A stretch of DNA of 64,000 nucleotides from Paenibacillus sp. FSL A5-0031 (GTDB taxonomy: Bacteria > Bacillota > Bacilli > Paenibacillales > Paenibacillaceae), in NCBI RefSeq assembly GCF_001956295.1, contig NZ_MRTD01000014.1, positions 62,001-126,000 of the forward strand, read 5' to 3'. This document shows positions 33,812 to 42,244 of the stretch, piece after piece. The notes below the pieces were generated by a model. It was not told the origin of the DNA. It was given only the letters and a program-made list of their open reading frames with translations, and did not search any database. Position numbers and translations under genes: made by a program. Positions within the stretch are counted from its first letter, which is position 1. Each line of letters begins with the position of its first letter.

Positions 33812-35209
33812 ATGATAGGAACGTCAATTCGAAAGAAGAGAGAAAATTTCAGTATCATTGAGCATCTACAAAAAGACAAAAAGGAGAGCAAGCGAGAACA
33901 GAAAGTTACTAAAGGCTATCAGCATCGAACACTAGAAGAAGTCGTGAAGATAGTTCAAGACAAGCTAAAAAACATCGACAGCGATCCGGTAGAGCAAGAC
34001 GAACATAAAGAAATGATTCACCAGGCGGGATTAGGTGATTCAATTGCACAAGAAAAAATAAAAGCCTTGATAAAGCAAATAATTAATGAAAAAATGCTCT
34101 ACGCAACAACGGGCCAGTTACAAGAGAGAATGAGCTTATCCGACGCAGTTTTTGCACTTACAGTTGGAGCTGGCTACATCGAAGATTTGTATAAGGCAAA
34201 AGATATAGAAGAGGTACAGGTCAATGATACGGCTATTTTTGTTATGAAAGACGGTGTAGCGACCAGGTATCCAAGAAGCTTCGATTCCAGAGAGCAAGTA
34301 ATTCGTTTACAAGAGCGACTTGCACTCTACGGAAGGGCTAGAATTAACGAACAGCATCCAATTTGTCACACATTCATGCATAATAAGGCTCGTTTGACCA
34401 TGACACAAGCACCATTCTCACCGTTTCCAGCCATAGCTATAAGGAACTTCATTCTGAAAGATCCAAGTCTGATGACTCTAGTAGAACGAGGTACCTTAAA
34501 CGAAGAAATGGTACTTCTTCTGACTCTGTTTGTTCGCTATCACGCTTCAATTATCGTAGCTGGGGGGACTAAAACGGGTAAGACAACAACTCTTTACGCT
34601 CTTGCAAAAGAAGTACCTATTCTTGAACGAATATTGACTCTTGAAACGGAATTCGAAATGATGCTACACGAACGATTACCGGGCAGAAATATAGTTCCAT
34701 TTCAAGCTGTAGCAAATCTCGGAATATCGATGGAGGATGCTTTTAAACCACTATTACGGTTAAGTCCTGATCGAATTATTGTAGGTGAGATTAGAGGGGA
34801 AGAGGCATCTCAGGCAGTTCAGGCAGCCTTGAGAGGGCACGATACTATGGTTTCCTTACACTCTAAATACAGAAATATGATTATCTCTGACATTATGGAT
34901 ATGGTTAAACAAGATGGTCGAACACATGATAATGAAATGCTAAAAATGCGGATTGGAAGAGCGTTTAATATCGTCATCTACCAAAGATTTATTAAAGTAA
35001 ACGAATATAAAAACCGTAGGATCATGTCTGAGATTACTGAGCTCGTACTATTAGAAAGTGGAGAGATTGAAGAACGGCCCCTGTTTATCTGGAATCTCAA
35101 AGAAATGAAATGGGAAAGAACTGAGCATAAAATTAGTGAGGGGTTGATGGAGCACATGATGACATACGGTGGTACTGCTGAAGAATTCATCAATATAGGA
35201 GCTTTTTAA
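33812..35209 (+). CDS. tadA: CpaF/TadA secretion ATPase
   Basis: 465 residues of the type II/IV secretion ATPase superfamily, CpaF/TadA branch. Walker A AGGTKTGKTTTLY near 250, Asp-box-like TLETEFEMML, Walker B RIIVGEIRGEEA near 320, and His-box ALRGHDTMVSLHSK near 345. It powers assembly of the Tad/Flp pilus. GGGAGGAGG precedes the ATG. The stop overlaps the start of tadB (TAATG). Confidence 0.92.
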   Translation: MIGTSIRKKRENFSIIEHLQKDKKESKREQKVTKGYQHRTLEEVVKIVQDKLKNIDSDPVEQDEHKEMIHQAGLGDSIAQEKIKALIKQIINEKMLYATTGQLQERMSLSDAVFALTVGAGYIEDLYKAKDIEEVQVNDTAIFVMKDGVATRYPRSFDSREQVIRLQERLALYGRARINEQHPICHTFMHNKARLTMTQAPFSPFPAIAIRNFILKDPSLMTLVERGTLNEEMVLLLTLFVRYHASIIVAGGTKTGKTTTLYALAKEVPILERILTLETEFEMMLHERLPGRNIVPFQAVANLGISMEDAFKPLLRLSPDRIIVGEIRGEEASQAVQAALRGHDTMVSLHSKYRNMIISDIMDMVKQDGRTHDNEMLKMRIGRAFNIVIYQRFIKVNEYKNRRIMSEITELVLLESGEIEERPLFIWNLKEMKWERTEHKISEGLMEHMMTYGGTAEEFINIGAF

Positions 35210-36138
35210 TGTATATCGTAAAAATAGTGTTTCTTGCGATTTTTATTATAGGAGTAATCTTAATTGTTGGTCCAATTACAGGGCGATTAGCTGTTGGCTT
35301 AATGATTTTCAATCGTAATCGGTTTTATGATAAGCGTAGAACTCAGGGAAGAGCTTTGGATGATACCCCTAAAAGCACCTGGGAGAATCATCCTCTCATG
35401 GTTAAATTCAATGAGTATCTGAGCGTAGCAGAGATTAAGGTCCCTGCCAAATATCTCTTTACAATGTGCTTCTTGATTGCAGTCGTAGTTTTTTTAATCT
35501 GCTATAGAGTCATGCCAGCACCACTATACAATGCCATTGTTGCTCTTTTTTTTGCAACGATTCCTCTTCTATGGTCGTGGACAAGGTACCAAAGGAAAAA
35601 CCTGTCGATGGCATCAGTGATGATTCCAACTGTTCAAAACTTTATCGGATATTTCACGGAGTCAGAAAACCTAGAAGGAGCTATTTATAAAGCATCACGC
35701 ACTGTTCCTTTTGAAATTTCAAGCGAGTGGAATAAATTAATCATGGATCTGCAGACAGGAGAAAATCCAGAAAAGTCAATTCTTCAATTCGCTGAACGAG
35801 TAGGTAATGATTGGGCACATTACTTTGCTGATATTCTGATCACTCATCTTGATAATGGGGGGGATATAACTCCTTCTTTATTTAAATTAATCAATGAAAT
35901 GCAGAACACGATGTATAACGAAGAGAAACGAATAACTCTACTGACAGCATACAAATGGGGAACTTTCCTAATGATTGTTTTATCGGTATTTGTTGTTTAT
36001 TTCAACATCCGAATGGATCCCAAAAATGCACATTATTATTTCGAAGACCATAATGGAATTCAATTGGTAACATTATCTATTGGAGTGTTATTCGCCTCAT
36101 TCATTGGAGCAATGCAAATGGGAACCAAAAAATTATAG
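35209..36138 (+). CDS. tadB: TadB-like inner-membrane platform protein
   Basis: 309 residues, GspF superfamily. Two membrane segments near the N-terminus (about 5-27 and 83-125), a cytoplasmic four-helix part (NFIGYFTESENLEGAIYKAS, QFAERVGNDWAHYFADILI), then two more segments at the C-terminus. With TadC it forms the membrane base that TadA drives. Its ATG overlaps the tadA stop. Confidence 0.82.
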   Translation: MYIVKIVFLAIFIIGVILIVGPITGRLAVGLMIFNRNRFYDKRRTQGRALDDTPKSTWENHPLMVKFNEYLSVAEIKVPAKYLFTMCFLIAVVVFLICYRVMPAPLYNAIVALFFATIPLLWSWTRYQRKNLSMASVMIPTVQNFIGYFTESENLEGAIYKASRTVPFEISSEWNKLIMDLQTGENPEKSILQFAERVGNDWAHYFADILITHLDNGGDITPSLFKLINEMQNTMYNEEKRITLLTAYKWGTFLMIVLSVFVVYFNIRMDPKNAHYYFEDHNGIQLVTLSIGVLFASFIGAMQMGTKKL

Positions 36139-36154
36139 AAAGGGGGGTTTGACT

Positions 36155-37033
36155 GTGCATACGATGTTGTGGTTAATTCTCGCCGTCTTTTCTTTAGGTT
36201 CTATAATGGTGATGATACCCTTGGTTGTTTCAATAAAATTTCGCAACAGAATTAGACTGCCATCTGCGCGGAATAAGCGAAGGCAAACGTTTCAGGAGTC
36301 TTTAGAAAAAGCGATAAATAGTGACAATTTAAAAAAATCGAATTTTAAACTGCAACGAAGATTGAAAACAGCTGGTCACCCATTTGGGATGCAGTCATTC
36401 CATTTTCGTTTAACGCAGCTCATGGCACCTGTCCTCATTGCAGTACTGTGCATGTCTTTATATTCATTAAAAAATGCTATCAGTAATTATCCTGTACCTT
36501 TTCCAATCGTTCCTTTCACCGTTTTGGTAGTAAGCGGGTATGTGGGACCATCTGTATTGCTAATGTATTATGCGAATAAGCGAAGAGAAGTTTTGGCTGA
36601 AGAAATTGTTAAATTTTCGCATCGACTGGTAGTATGCATAACGGAACAAATTCCTCTGTATTATGCAATTCGTCGCGCGGGTCGAACATGCAAAGTCTTG
36701 AAGCCATATATCGATGATATGTTAATTGACTGGATGGATAATCCACGTGCTGCAATAAATCACTTCGGAGATCAGGTTGGAATTAATGAGGTTCTACCAG
36801 TAACGAATACTTTACTAGCGAGTTGGAACGCTTCACAAGATAAAATTATTGATTTATTTCATCAGCAAATTAGAAATATTGATACAATGCGTGATTTTCA
36901 AATTAAGAAGAAAATTGAAGCTGGACCCCTTCGAGTAACCTTTATCATACTAATTCCCTTTCTAGCGGCCGGTGTACTTGTTATGCTGCCCTGGTATAGC
37001 AACTTCATGGAAACCTTACGGCAATCAATCTAG
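36155..37033 (+). CDS. tadC: TadC-like inner-membrane platform protein
   Basis: 292 residues from a GTG (MHTMLWLILAVF) after AAGGGGGGTTTGACT; an open frame from 36080 begins inside tadB and is rejected. Membrane segments at about 5-25, 85-105 and 120-145 and one at the C-terminus (ITLIILIPFLAAGVLVML-like region) surround a cytoplasmic helical domain (VKFSHRLVVCITEQIPLYYA), the TadC version of the GspF fold. It follows tadB and precedes the five small membrane proteins. Confidence 0.8.
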   Translation: MHTMLWLILAVFSLGSIMVMIPLVVSIKFRNRIRLPSARNKRRQTFQESLEKAINSDNLKKSNFKLQRRLKTAGHPFGMQSFHFRLTQLMAPVLIAVLCMSLYSLKNAISNYPVPFPIVPFTVLVVSGYVGPSVLLMYYANKRREVLAEEIVKFSHRLVVCITEQIPLYYAIRRAGRTCKVLKPYIDDMLIDWMDNPRAAINHFGDQVGINEVLPVTNTLLASWNASQDKIIDLFHQQIRNIDTMRDFQIKKKIEAGPLRVTFIILIPFLAAGVLVMLPWYSNFMETLRQSI

Positions 37034-37049
37034 AGAGGAGAGAGATTAA

Positions 37050-37202
37050 TTGGAAAAGCTGATATTGCCGGTCGTTATTTGCATTATTCTTATTGGTATT
37101 GCGTTTTGGACTTTTAATAATCCTAATGGGATTGGAAAAGGTGTGGAAAACGGCGGTGAAAACGTGAAAGTGAAAATTGAAGAGGCTACTAGCCCAAAAT
37201 AA
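37050..37202 (+). CDS. Micropilin-like membrane protein 1, 50 aa
   Basis: TTG start after GAGAGGAGAGAG. Sequence MEKLILPVVICIILIGIAFW then TFNNPNGIGKGVENGG: one membrane segment right at the N-terminus and a Gly/Asn-rich exposed tail. It is a paralogue of the next four genes (shared KLIxPVVICIIL and NNPNGI). No cleavable prepilin leader before the hydrophobic part. Position inside the Tad operon suggests a pilin-like or anchoring subunit. Confidence 0.7.
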   Translation: MEKLILPVVICIILIGIAFWTFNNPNGIGKGVENGGENVKVKIEEATSPK

Positions 37203-37216
37203 AGAGGAGATTATAT

Positions 37217-37408
37217 ATGGATAAATTAATTATACCTGTCGTCATCTGTATTATTTTATTTGCTGCTGCTTTTTATATGTACAATAACCCCAACGGTATC
37301 AACGATGGTATTAATGATGGCACTTCTCGTGTAAACACAAAATCTAGTACTTTTGATTACCGTGGTAACGTTGGTCCAGGTACTGGACAAACTTTACCTA
37401 CCGGTTAA
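37217..37408 (+). CDS. Micropilin-like membrane protein 2, 63 aa
   Basis: First of three near-identical copies: MDKLIIPVVICIILFAAAFY then MYNNPNGINDGINDGT, ending in VGPGTGQTLPTG. Residues 1-36 are identical in the three copies although their DNA differs at many third codon positions, which shows selection on the protein. One N-terminal membrane segment, extracellular Asn/Gly/Asp-rich tail. AGAGGAG precedes the ATG. Confidence 0.8.
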   Translation: MDKLIIPVVICIILFAAAFYMYNNPNGINDGINDGTSRVNTKSSTFDYRGNVGPGTGQTLPTG

Positions 37409-37454
37409 TAACAATAATTTCAAGAGTATACTCTAGGAAAGGAGAAAACCATTC

Positions 37455-37649
37455 ATGGATAAACTGATTATTCCCGTTGTCATTTGTATTATTCTTTTTG
37501 CGGCTGCTTTCTACATGTATAACAATCCGAACGGAATTAACGATGGAATCAACGACGGTACTGCACGAGTAAATACAAAAACAAGTACTTTTGATTATCG
37601 CGGAAATGTTGGACCTGGCGTTGGACAATCACTCCCAACTGGTGATTAA
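37455..37649 (+). CDS. Micropilin-like membrane protein 3, 64 aa
   Basis: Second copy; differs from copy 1 mainly at the residue after INDGT (Ala instead of Ser), KTST for KSST and the end (VGPGVGQSLPTGD). AAAGGAG lies 11 bases before the ATG. Separate ribosome binding sites for each copy suggest high expression of all three. Confidence 0.8.
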   Translation: MDKLIIPVVICIILFAAAFYMYNNPNGINDGINDGTARVNTKTSTFDYRGNVGPGVGQSLPTGD

Positions 37650-37701
37650 TTATTTATTATAATTTTACAACCAAATATAATATTCGAGGAGCAAATCAAT
37701 C

Positions 37702-37893
37702 ATGGACAAATTAATCATTCCTGTAGTAATCTGCATTATTCTATTCGCGGCTGCATTCTATATGTATAACAATCCAAATGGTATTAACGATGGTATTAAT
37801 GATGGTACACAACGCGTAAACACTAAATCTAGCACATTTGATTATTCGGGAACGGTAGGCCCTGGTTCTAGCCAAACGCTACCAGCAGGCTAA
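37702..37893 (+). CDS. Micropilin-like membrane protein 4, 63 aa
   Basis: Third copy; INDGTQRVNTKSSTFDYSG and end GPGSSQTLPAG. It has GAGGAGC 12 bases before the ATG and is followed five bases later by the fifth, diverged member. Confidence 0.8.
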   Translation: MDKLIIPVVICIILFAAAFYMYNNPNGINDGINDGTQRVNTKSSTFDYSGTVGPGSSQTLPAG

Positions 37894-37898
37894 GTCTT

Positions 37899-38057
37899 AT
37901 GGAAAAACTACCTTTGATTATTGTTATTAGTATCATTGTTATTGGATTATGTACTTGGGTCTTTAATGGTGATAATGGATTGAACAAATCAGTTGGTGAT
38001 GGTTATGAAAGACTTAAAACGGATGTTCGTTCATATGGGTACAAGCCGGCATCATAA
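37899..38057 (+). CDS. Micropilin-like membrane protein 5, 52 aa
   Basis: MEKLPLIIVISIIVIGLCTW then VFNGDNGLNKSVGDGYERLK: the same plan (MxKL, membrane segment, aromatic-NG-NG turn, exposed tail) but diverged and more basic, like the first member. The two outer members of the array resemble each other more than they resemble the three inner ones, so inner and outer members may have different roles. No clear ribosome binding site of its own; likely translated by coupling from the gene before it. Confidence 0.7.
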   Translation: MEKLPLIIVISIIVIGLCTWVFNGDNGLNKSVGDGYERLKTDVRSYGYKPAS

Positions 38058-38069
38058 ATGATTATAGAA

Positions 38070-38097
38070 TAGGGGGGCGTGTGCCCCCTACTTTTAT
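38070..38097 (+). terminator. Hairpin after the microprotein array
   Basis: TAGGGGGGC and GCCCCCTA form an 8-9 bp GC-rich stem with loop GTGT, followed by CTTTTATAAT. It could act as a partial terminator or 3'-end stabiliser, giving more transcript of the five small genes than of the TadE-like genes behind it. Confidence 0.6.
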
Positions 38098-38119
38098 AAT
38101 AGAGAGGGGGAAATAAATT

Positions 38120-38590
38120 ATGCGGAAATTTATGACTCAAATTAGGAAACGGACAGGCAATCAAAAGGGAGTAACTAATATGTTAGTACTTCTAATTGTA
38201 ATGCCATCATTTTTGTTCATAACTTTAATGGTAATTGTATTTGCCACATTTTTATTAAGACAAGCCAAGATTGATGATATTAAGGCTCGAGCACTTCAAA
38301 TGATTCAAACTGAGGGTTATCTGACTACGACCATTATGAACGATACCCGAACAAAACTAGCAAACGTTGGCTTCCCAATCGTTAATAAGGGAGGAGTTAC
38401 CTATCCATCGTTTACAGGGAGCACGACGACGAAAGTATTAAAAGATGATGCTGATCCTACGATTCAACTAGTGATCCAATACCCCGCTTCTGATTTATCT
38501 AGACTAATGGCATTATTGGGTGTCACTAAGATCGAAGATCCTGGTTATTTTCTACTAGAGGGTAATGGAAGAAGTGAAAAATATGACTAA
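38120..38590 (+). CDS. TadE/DUF4320-like pseudopilin, 156 aa
   Basis: A basic N-terminus with QKGVTNMLVLLIVMPSFLF: after the polar head, a Gly and then a long membrane segment (about 20-48), as in TadE/TadF-type pseudopilins. A prepilin peptidase is encoded at 55.5 kb. The exposed part (about 50-156) is beta-rich and unremarkable. It follows GAGAGGGGG. It overlaps the next gene by 26 bases in another frame. Confidence 0.65.
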   Translation: MRKFMTQIRKRTGNQKGVTNMLVLLIVMPSFLFITLMVIVFATFLLRQAKIDDIKARALQMIQTEGYLTTTIMNDTRTKLANVGFPIVNKGGVTYPSFTGSTTTKVLKDDADPTIQLVIQYPASDLSRLMALLGVTKIEDPGYFLLEGNGRSEKYD

Positions 38591-39209
38591 GCCAAAAATT
38601 CTTGGCAACGAACGTGGCGGAATTGCCGTCATGGTAATGAGCTTGATCGCAATGGTATTTTGCATCACCGTTTTTGTCGTTGTTCTTGATTACATAATGC
38701 TTTACAAGGATCAGAACAAAATAAAAAATGATCTGAACAGAGCAGTTCATGCTGCGTCATTATCTATTGATGAACTGCAGCTTTCAAAAGGGTTTTTAAG
38801 ACTGGATACAACGACGCCCGGAACTAGGGCGCAAGATATGTTTTATAGATATCTCAGATCAAACATGGGGCTCGACGACACAAATAAAGCAATTGAATCT
38901 AGTGTTATTCCACTAAATACAACTGTTAATATTAATGAACTGTTATACGTTGATTGGGAGTCTAGGGTACTTGTAAATATGAATAGCTCGCCAACAAGCT
39001 GTACACTAGATTCTTCAATTTACAAAGTATCTTGTGAGGTGACGTTGAATGGGGGGACAGCTACACAAATTACACGAACCATTAATCAAACAGTGATTGG
39101 TCCTTCAGTTGTCGCGATTATTAGCACTTTCCATGAGGGAGTTGGTTCTATGAATAATGAACCGCTACTAATACCAGCAGTGCAAGAAGTGATATTTAGA
39201 AAAAGATAA
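38565..39209 (+). CDS. TadE/TadG-like membrane protein, 214 aa
   Basis: NERGGIAVMVMSLIAMVFCI is the usual opening of TadE/TadG-type proteins (Glu-Arg-Gly-Gly before a membrane segment, about 14-42). Then a 170-residue extracellular domain with two Cys (SCTLDSSIYKVSC) able to form a disulphide. ATG inside the previous gene (GGTAATGGAAGAAG), or possibly the ATG of MTKPKIL at 38583 just after GAAGTGAAAAAT. Last gene of the Tad operon. Confidence 0.65.
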   Translation: MEEVKNMTKPKILGNERGGIAVMVMSLIAMVFCITVFVVVLDYIMLYKDQNKIKNDLNRAVHAASLSIDELQLSKGFLRLDTTTPGTRAQDMFYRYLRSNMGLDDTNKAIESSVIPLNTTVNINELLYVDWESRVLVNMNSSPTSCTLDSSIYKVSCEVTLNGGTATQITRTINQTVIGPSVVAIISTFHEGVGSMNNEPLLIPAVQEVIFRKR

Positions 39210-39245
39210 TTGTAACGTTTGGAGAAATATGAAATTTAGATTATA

Positions 39246-39268
39246 GTATATATATATACTAATATACC
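39246..39268. promoter_or_regulatory. AT-palindrome element before the HD-GYP/SLH operon
   Basis: GTATATATATATACTAATAT then ACC, containing the TATACTAATATA half-site, 63 bases before the HD-GYP start. Confidence 0.5.
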
Positions 39269-39330
39269 ACTATAACAATCCTGTATCCGTTTTAAATGGA
39301 GAAATGGAATTTTAAAAACGAGTATATTTG

Positions 39331-39987
39331 ATGAAGAGGGTGATACTTACGGTTCAATTTACACAAGAGCATATCTTCATTGATGAACTTAATACAAAAT
39401 GGGGAGGCTCATTTGGAGATGAAAAGACTGACATTGCCGTTCTATCATTATATCGGTGTCTTAAAATCAGAGATCCGATAACAGCAAGCCATTCTCTACA
39501 TATGGCTGAGCTTTCTTATTTATTGGCACAAGAGTTTGATAAAGTAAACGCTGATTTATATTTTAGCGGCGCCTTAACTCACGACATAGGTAAGCTGGGC
39601 ATGCCTGATAGCATACTAAAGGGAAGTGAGAGATTGTCATCGGACGATCGCATTCATCTGCTGAATCATGTAGCTGATGGATACCGTCTTCTTAACAGTC
39701 TTGAAATGCCTCGAATAATTTTGGACATTGTGAGATTTCATCATGAAAGGTACGATGGATCCGGATACTTGCTTGGTCTAAAAGGACCAGAAATACCAAT
39801 TGCAGGGCGAATTGCTGCTATAGCTGATACATACTCAGCACTAACATCAAATCGGTTATACACCAAAGCTTTGAATAAAGCTGAAGCTATATCGATAATG
39901 TTATTAGACAAAGAAAAATTCGACCCAGAGATTCTAAGTTATTTTATTAAATATATCAACCAAGCTGAGAGGGTAGAGATAATATGA
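39331..39987 (+). CDS. HD-GYP domain protein
   Basis: 218 residues, start ATG 39331 (a TTG at 39328 is one codon earlier). The HD-GYP core covers about 45-205: HSLHMAELS, HDIGKLGMPDSILKG, HHERYDGSGYLLGLKG (the DGSGY version of the GYP motif) and ADTYSALTSNRLY. The metal ligands are present, so it may be a c-di-GMP phosphodiesterase. It lacks a receiver domain; the short N-terminus is of unknown nature. ATGA overlap with the first SLH gene ties c-di-GMP turnover to surface proteins. Confidence 0.85.
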   Translation: MKRVILTVQFTQEHIFIDELNTKWGGSFGDEKTDIAVLSLYRCLKIRDPITASHSLHMAELSYLLAQEFDKVNADLYFSGALTHDIGKLGMPDSILKGSERLSSDDRIHLLNHVADGYRLLNSLEMPRIILDIVRFHHERYDGSGYLLGLKGPEIPIAGRIAAIADTYSALTSNRLYTKALNKAEAISIMLLDKEKFDPEILSYFIKYINQAERVEII

Positions 39988-40925
39988 AAAAAACTATATA
40001 TATGCTAGTTGCAGTCATTCTAATGATGAATACATCAATAGTTGAAGCAGCTGATCCGCCAACGACTGTAACAAAAACATACCAGCTCGCCCAGGGAGAA
40101 AAATTCGTAGAGTTCGTATTAGAAGGATATGATGGATCATTCACCTCTTCATTAACACTACCAGATGGTCACATTGTGGAAATGAAAAAGGCCACAAAAA
40201 TAAATGATCCCATTAAGCCATATTGGGTAAACTCATACTCAATTAACTCAGCTGCAAAAGGAAAATACACTTTCAAAATCAATGCCCCAAAGCAAGCCTA
40301 TTACAATCTAAGAGTTAATGTACCGATGTTCTCTGACATCAATAATCATTGGGCACAAGAATCTATTAATGCTTTTGTTGAAAAAGGAATAATTGCTGGT
40401 TTGGGTAATGGGAAGTTTGCTCCTAATGAGCCCATTACTGGTGAAGCATTAGTAAAAATGACTGTATTAGCATTGACGCAGGATCAGCCTAATGGTAAAA
40501 GAATTTGGAAAAAAGAATTCCGTTGGAAAGTTATAAATGAGGACATAAGTAAAGTAATGGGCTATCAAGAATACAGCTTTAGTGGCAATAGTACAGAACA
40601 TTGGAGCAAACCCTATTTGTTGGCAGCAGGAGATCTGGGAATTGCAAGTAACTGGTCAAATGAAGATTTGAAGAAAACGTTTAATAGAAAAGACATTGCA
40701 CTTTTACTATCTAACATTATGAACCTAGTGAAAGTTAATATAACTAATCCGATTTCTTTTAATGATACTATTAAACTTTCCGATAATTATAAGAAAGCAA
40801 TTGAGTTAGTAAGCAATTATAGTGTCTTTGCGGGATATCCAGATGGATCATTTAAACCGGAGAATCAAGTAACAAGAGCTGAAGCAGTTATGGTTGTATC
40901 CAGATTAATAGGATTTTTGGAATGA
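39984..40925 (+). CDS. SLH-domain surface protein 1, 313 aa
   Basis: Signal peptide (about 1-23, ending IVEA), an N-terminal beta domain to residue 110, then three SLH-like repeats: FSDINNHWAQESINAFVEKG (about 112-165), a degenerate middle one (HWSKPYLLAAGDLGIASNW) and a good last one (AGYPDGSFKPENQVTRAEAV, about 258-313). SLH repeats bind pyruvylated cell-wall polymer and hold the protein on the wall. Translationally coupled to the HD-GYP gene. Confidence 0.85.
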   Translation: MKKTIYMLVAVILMMNTSIVEAADPPTTVTKTYQLAQGEKFVEFVLEGYDGSFTSSLTLPDGHIVEMKKATKINDPIKPYWVNSYSINSAAKGKYTFKINAPKQAYYNLRVNVPMFSDINNHWAQESINAFVEKGIIAGLGNGKFAPNEPITGEALVKMTVLALTQDQPNGKRIWKKEFRWKVINEDISKVMGYQEYSFSGNSTEHWSKPYLLAAGDLGIASNWSNEDLKKTFNRKDIALLLSNIMNLVKVNITNPISFNDTIKLSDNYKKAIELVSNYSVFAGYPDGSFKPENQVTRAEAVMVVSRLIGFLE

Positions 40926-40961
40926 GCTTGAAATGAGTTATTAAATTAGGGGGAAAATGAG

Positions 40962-42221
40962 ATGGCAATAAAAATGATCAAATATGTACTAATTCTAACG
41001 TTTATGGTAGGAAGCGTATCACTTCTTGGTACAACAAAAGCGGCTGTATCTGCTGCGGCATCCGATCTACCCTTCAATGATATTACAAGTCACTGGGCAA
41101 AAGATAATATCGTTAAGGCGAAAAATACGGGTTTGGTTGATGGTTTTCCTGATGGATCTTTCAGACCCGATGCTGTTGTTACTGCTGATCAGTTTGTCTC
41201 GATGATGCTACGTGCATTTTCAGATGGTAATGGGCAGCTAGATTCAGATTGGGTAAATGAGTTGATGTACATTCAACCTAGTACGATTGGAAAATATAAC
41301 AAGGCAATGAAGAAAACAGGTTTCAATTTTACAAATGCTAAAACTGGATATTGGGCTAAACCATATATTGACATGCTGTATGAGGTTGATTTATTGATGA
41401 CCTTTGATGAAGTATTTCCTCAAAAATACGATATCTATAAAAAACAAATTACAAGAGAGCAGGCTTCTTATCTTTTGGGAGAATGGGTTTCTAAGTACGA
41501 AGAGGCATATGAAAGTCAATATTCGGAGTTTGTAATAACGAATAGTGGTCTTAAAGACTTTAATAAATTCACAAATACCCCTGTGAAAATTAATAGAGGT
41601 ATCGTACTGATGGCAGGATTAATGAATGGATATCCCGACAAAAACTTCTATCCTCATCGTTTCGTAACAAGAGCGGAGGCACTAACAATGATACAACGAT
41701 TGCGTGATAAAACTATTCGTGTACCATTTAACCCGAATCTCAATGGTAAGTATTACTCAGAAGTTGGCGGAAGAATTACGTTGTTTAGTGATAAAACCAA
41801 ATACGAGTACTACAAAAATATCATCAAATTAGCAGAACAACATGTGAAATCTGGATACGTAGAAACAGGTGGAAGTGGTGTAGCGGTTTGGAGTAGTAAA
41901 GATGAATTTGAACGTAGTGATTTTCTTGTTCGAATGGGAGATTACGAGACAGCTCCAGTATCTGAAGTTGGGGTATCTGTAACAACTGATACAACGCGTA
42001 GAGTTGCTGTTGTATACGCTAATCCAAAAAAAGATAAAAATAGTGGGTCATTCCAAGATGCTATTTTTGAGCTATTAGCTGGTGATGGAAAAGGTAAAGA
42101 ATTAAAAACTAAATTATTGGGATATGAAAAAACAGGAAAAACTGAGCTCTTTAAATTAAATGGCAAGAATTTTAAGTTTTTCACACAAGGTAAAGTTTTT
42201 ATTTTGGAGTTAACTTATTAA
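40962..42221 (+). CDS. SLH-domain surface protein 2, 419 aa
   Basis: Signal peptide (MIKYVLILTFMVGSVSLLGT region, about 1-35), three SLH repeats (FNDITSHWAKDNIVKAKNTG; a degenerate one around YWAKPYIDMLYEVDLL; and LMNGYPDKNFYPHRFVTRAE), then a 150-residue C-terminal domain of unknown fold (about 265-419). AGGGGGAAAATGAG precedes the ATG. Same operon as SLH protein 1. Confidence 0.85.
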   Translation: MAIKMIKYVLILTFMVGSVSLLGTTKAAVSAAASDLPFNDITSHWAKDNIVKAKNTGLVDGFPDGSFRPDAVVTADQFVSMMLRAFSDGNGQLDSDWVNELMYIQPSTIGKYNKAMKKTGFNFTNAKTGYWAKPYIDMLYEVDLLMTFDEVFPQKYDIYKKQITREQASYLLGEWVSKYEEAYESQYSEFVITNSGLKDFNKFTNTPVKINRGIVLMAGLMNGYPDKNFYPHRFVTRAEALTMIQRLRDKTIRVPFNPNLNGKYYSEVGGRITLFSDKTKYEYYKNIIKLAEQHVKSGYVETGGSGVAVWSSKDEFERSDFLVRMGDYETAPVSEVGVSVTTDTTRRVAVVYANPKKDKNSGSFQDAIFELLAGDGKGKELKTKLLGYEKTGKTELFKLNGKNFKFFTQGKVFILELTY

Positions 42222-42244
42222 ATCATCTGAGGGTGTGAAGAAAT

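Noticed and set aside
37217..37893. CRISPR-like or direct repeat array
   Set aside because: The repeated blocks are coding copies with synonymous changes, about 240 bases apart, each with its own start and stop.
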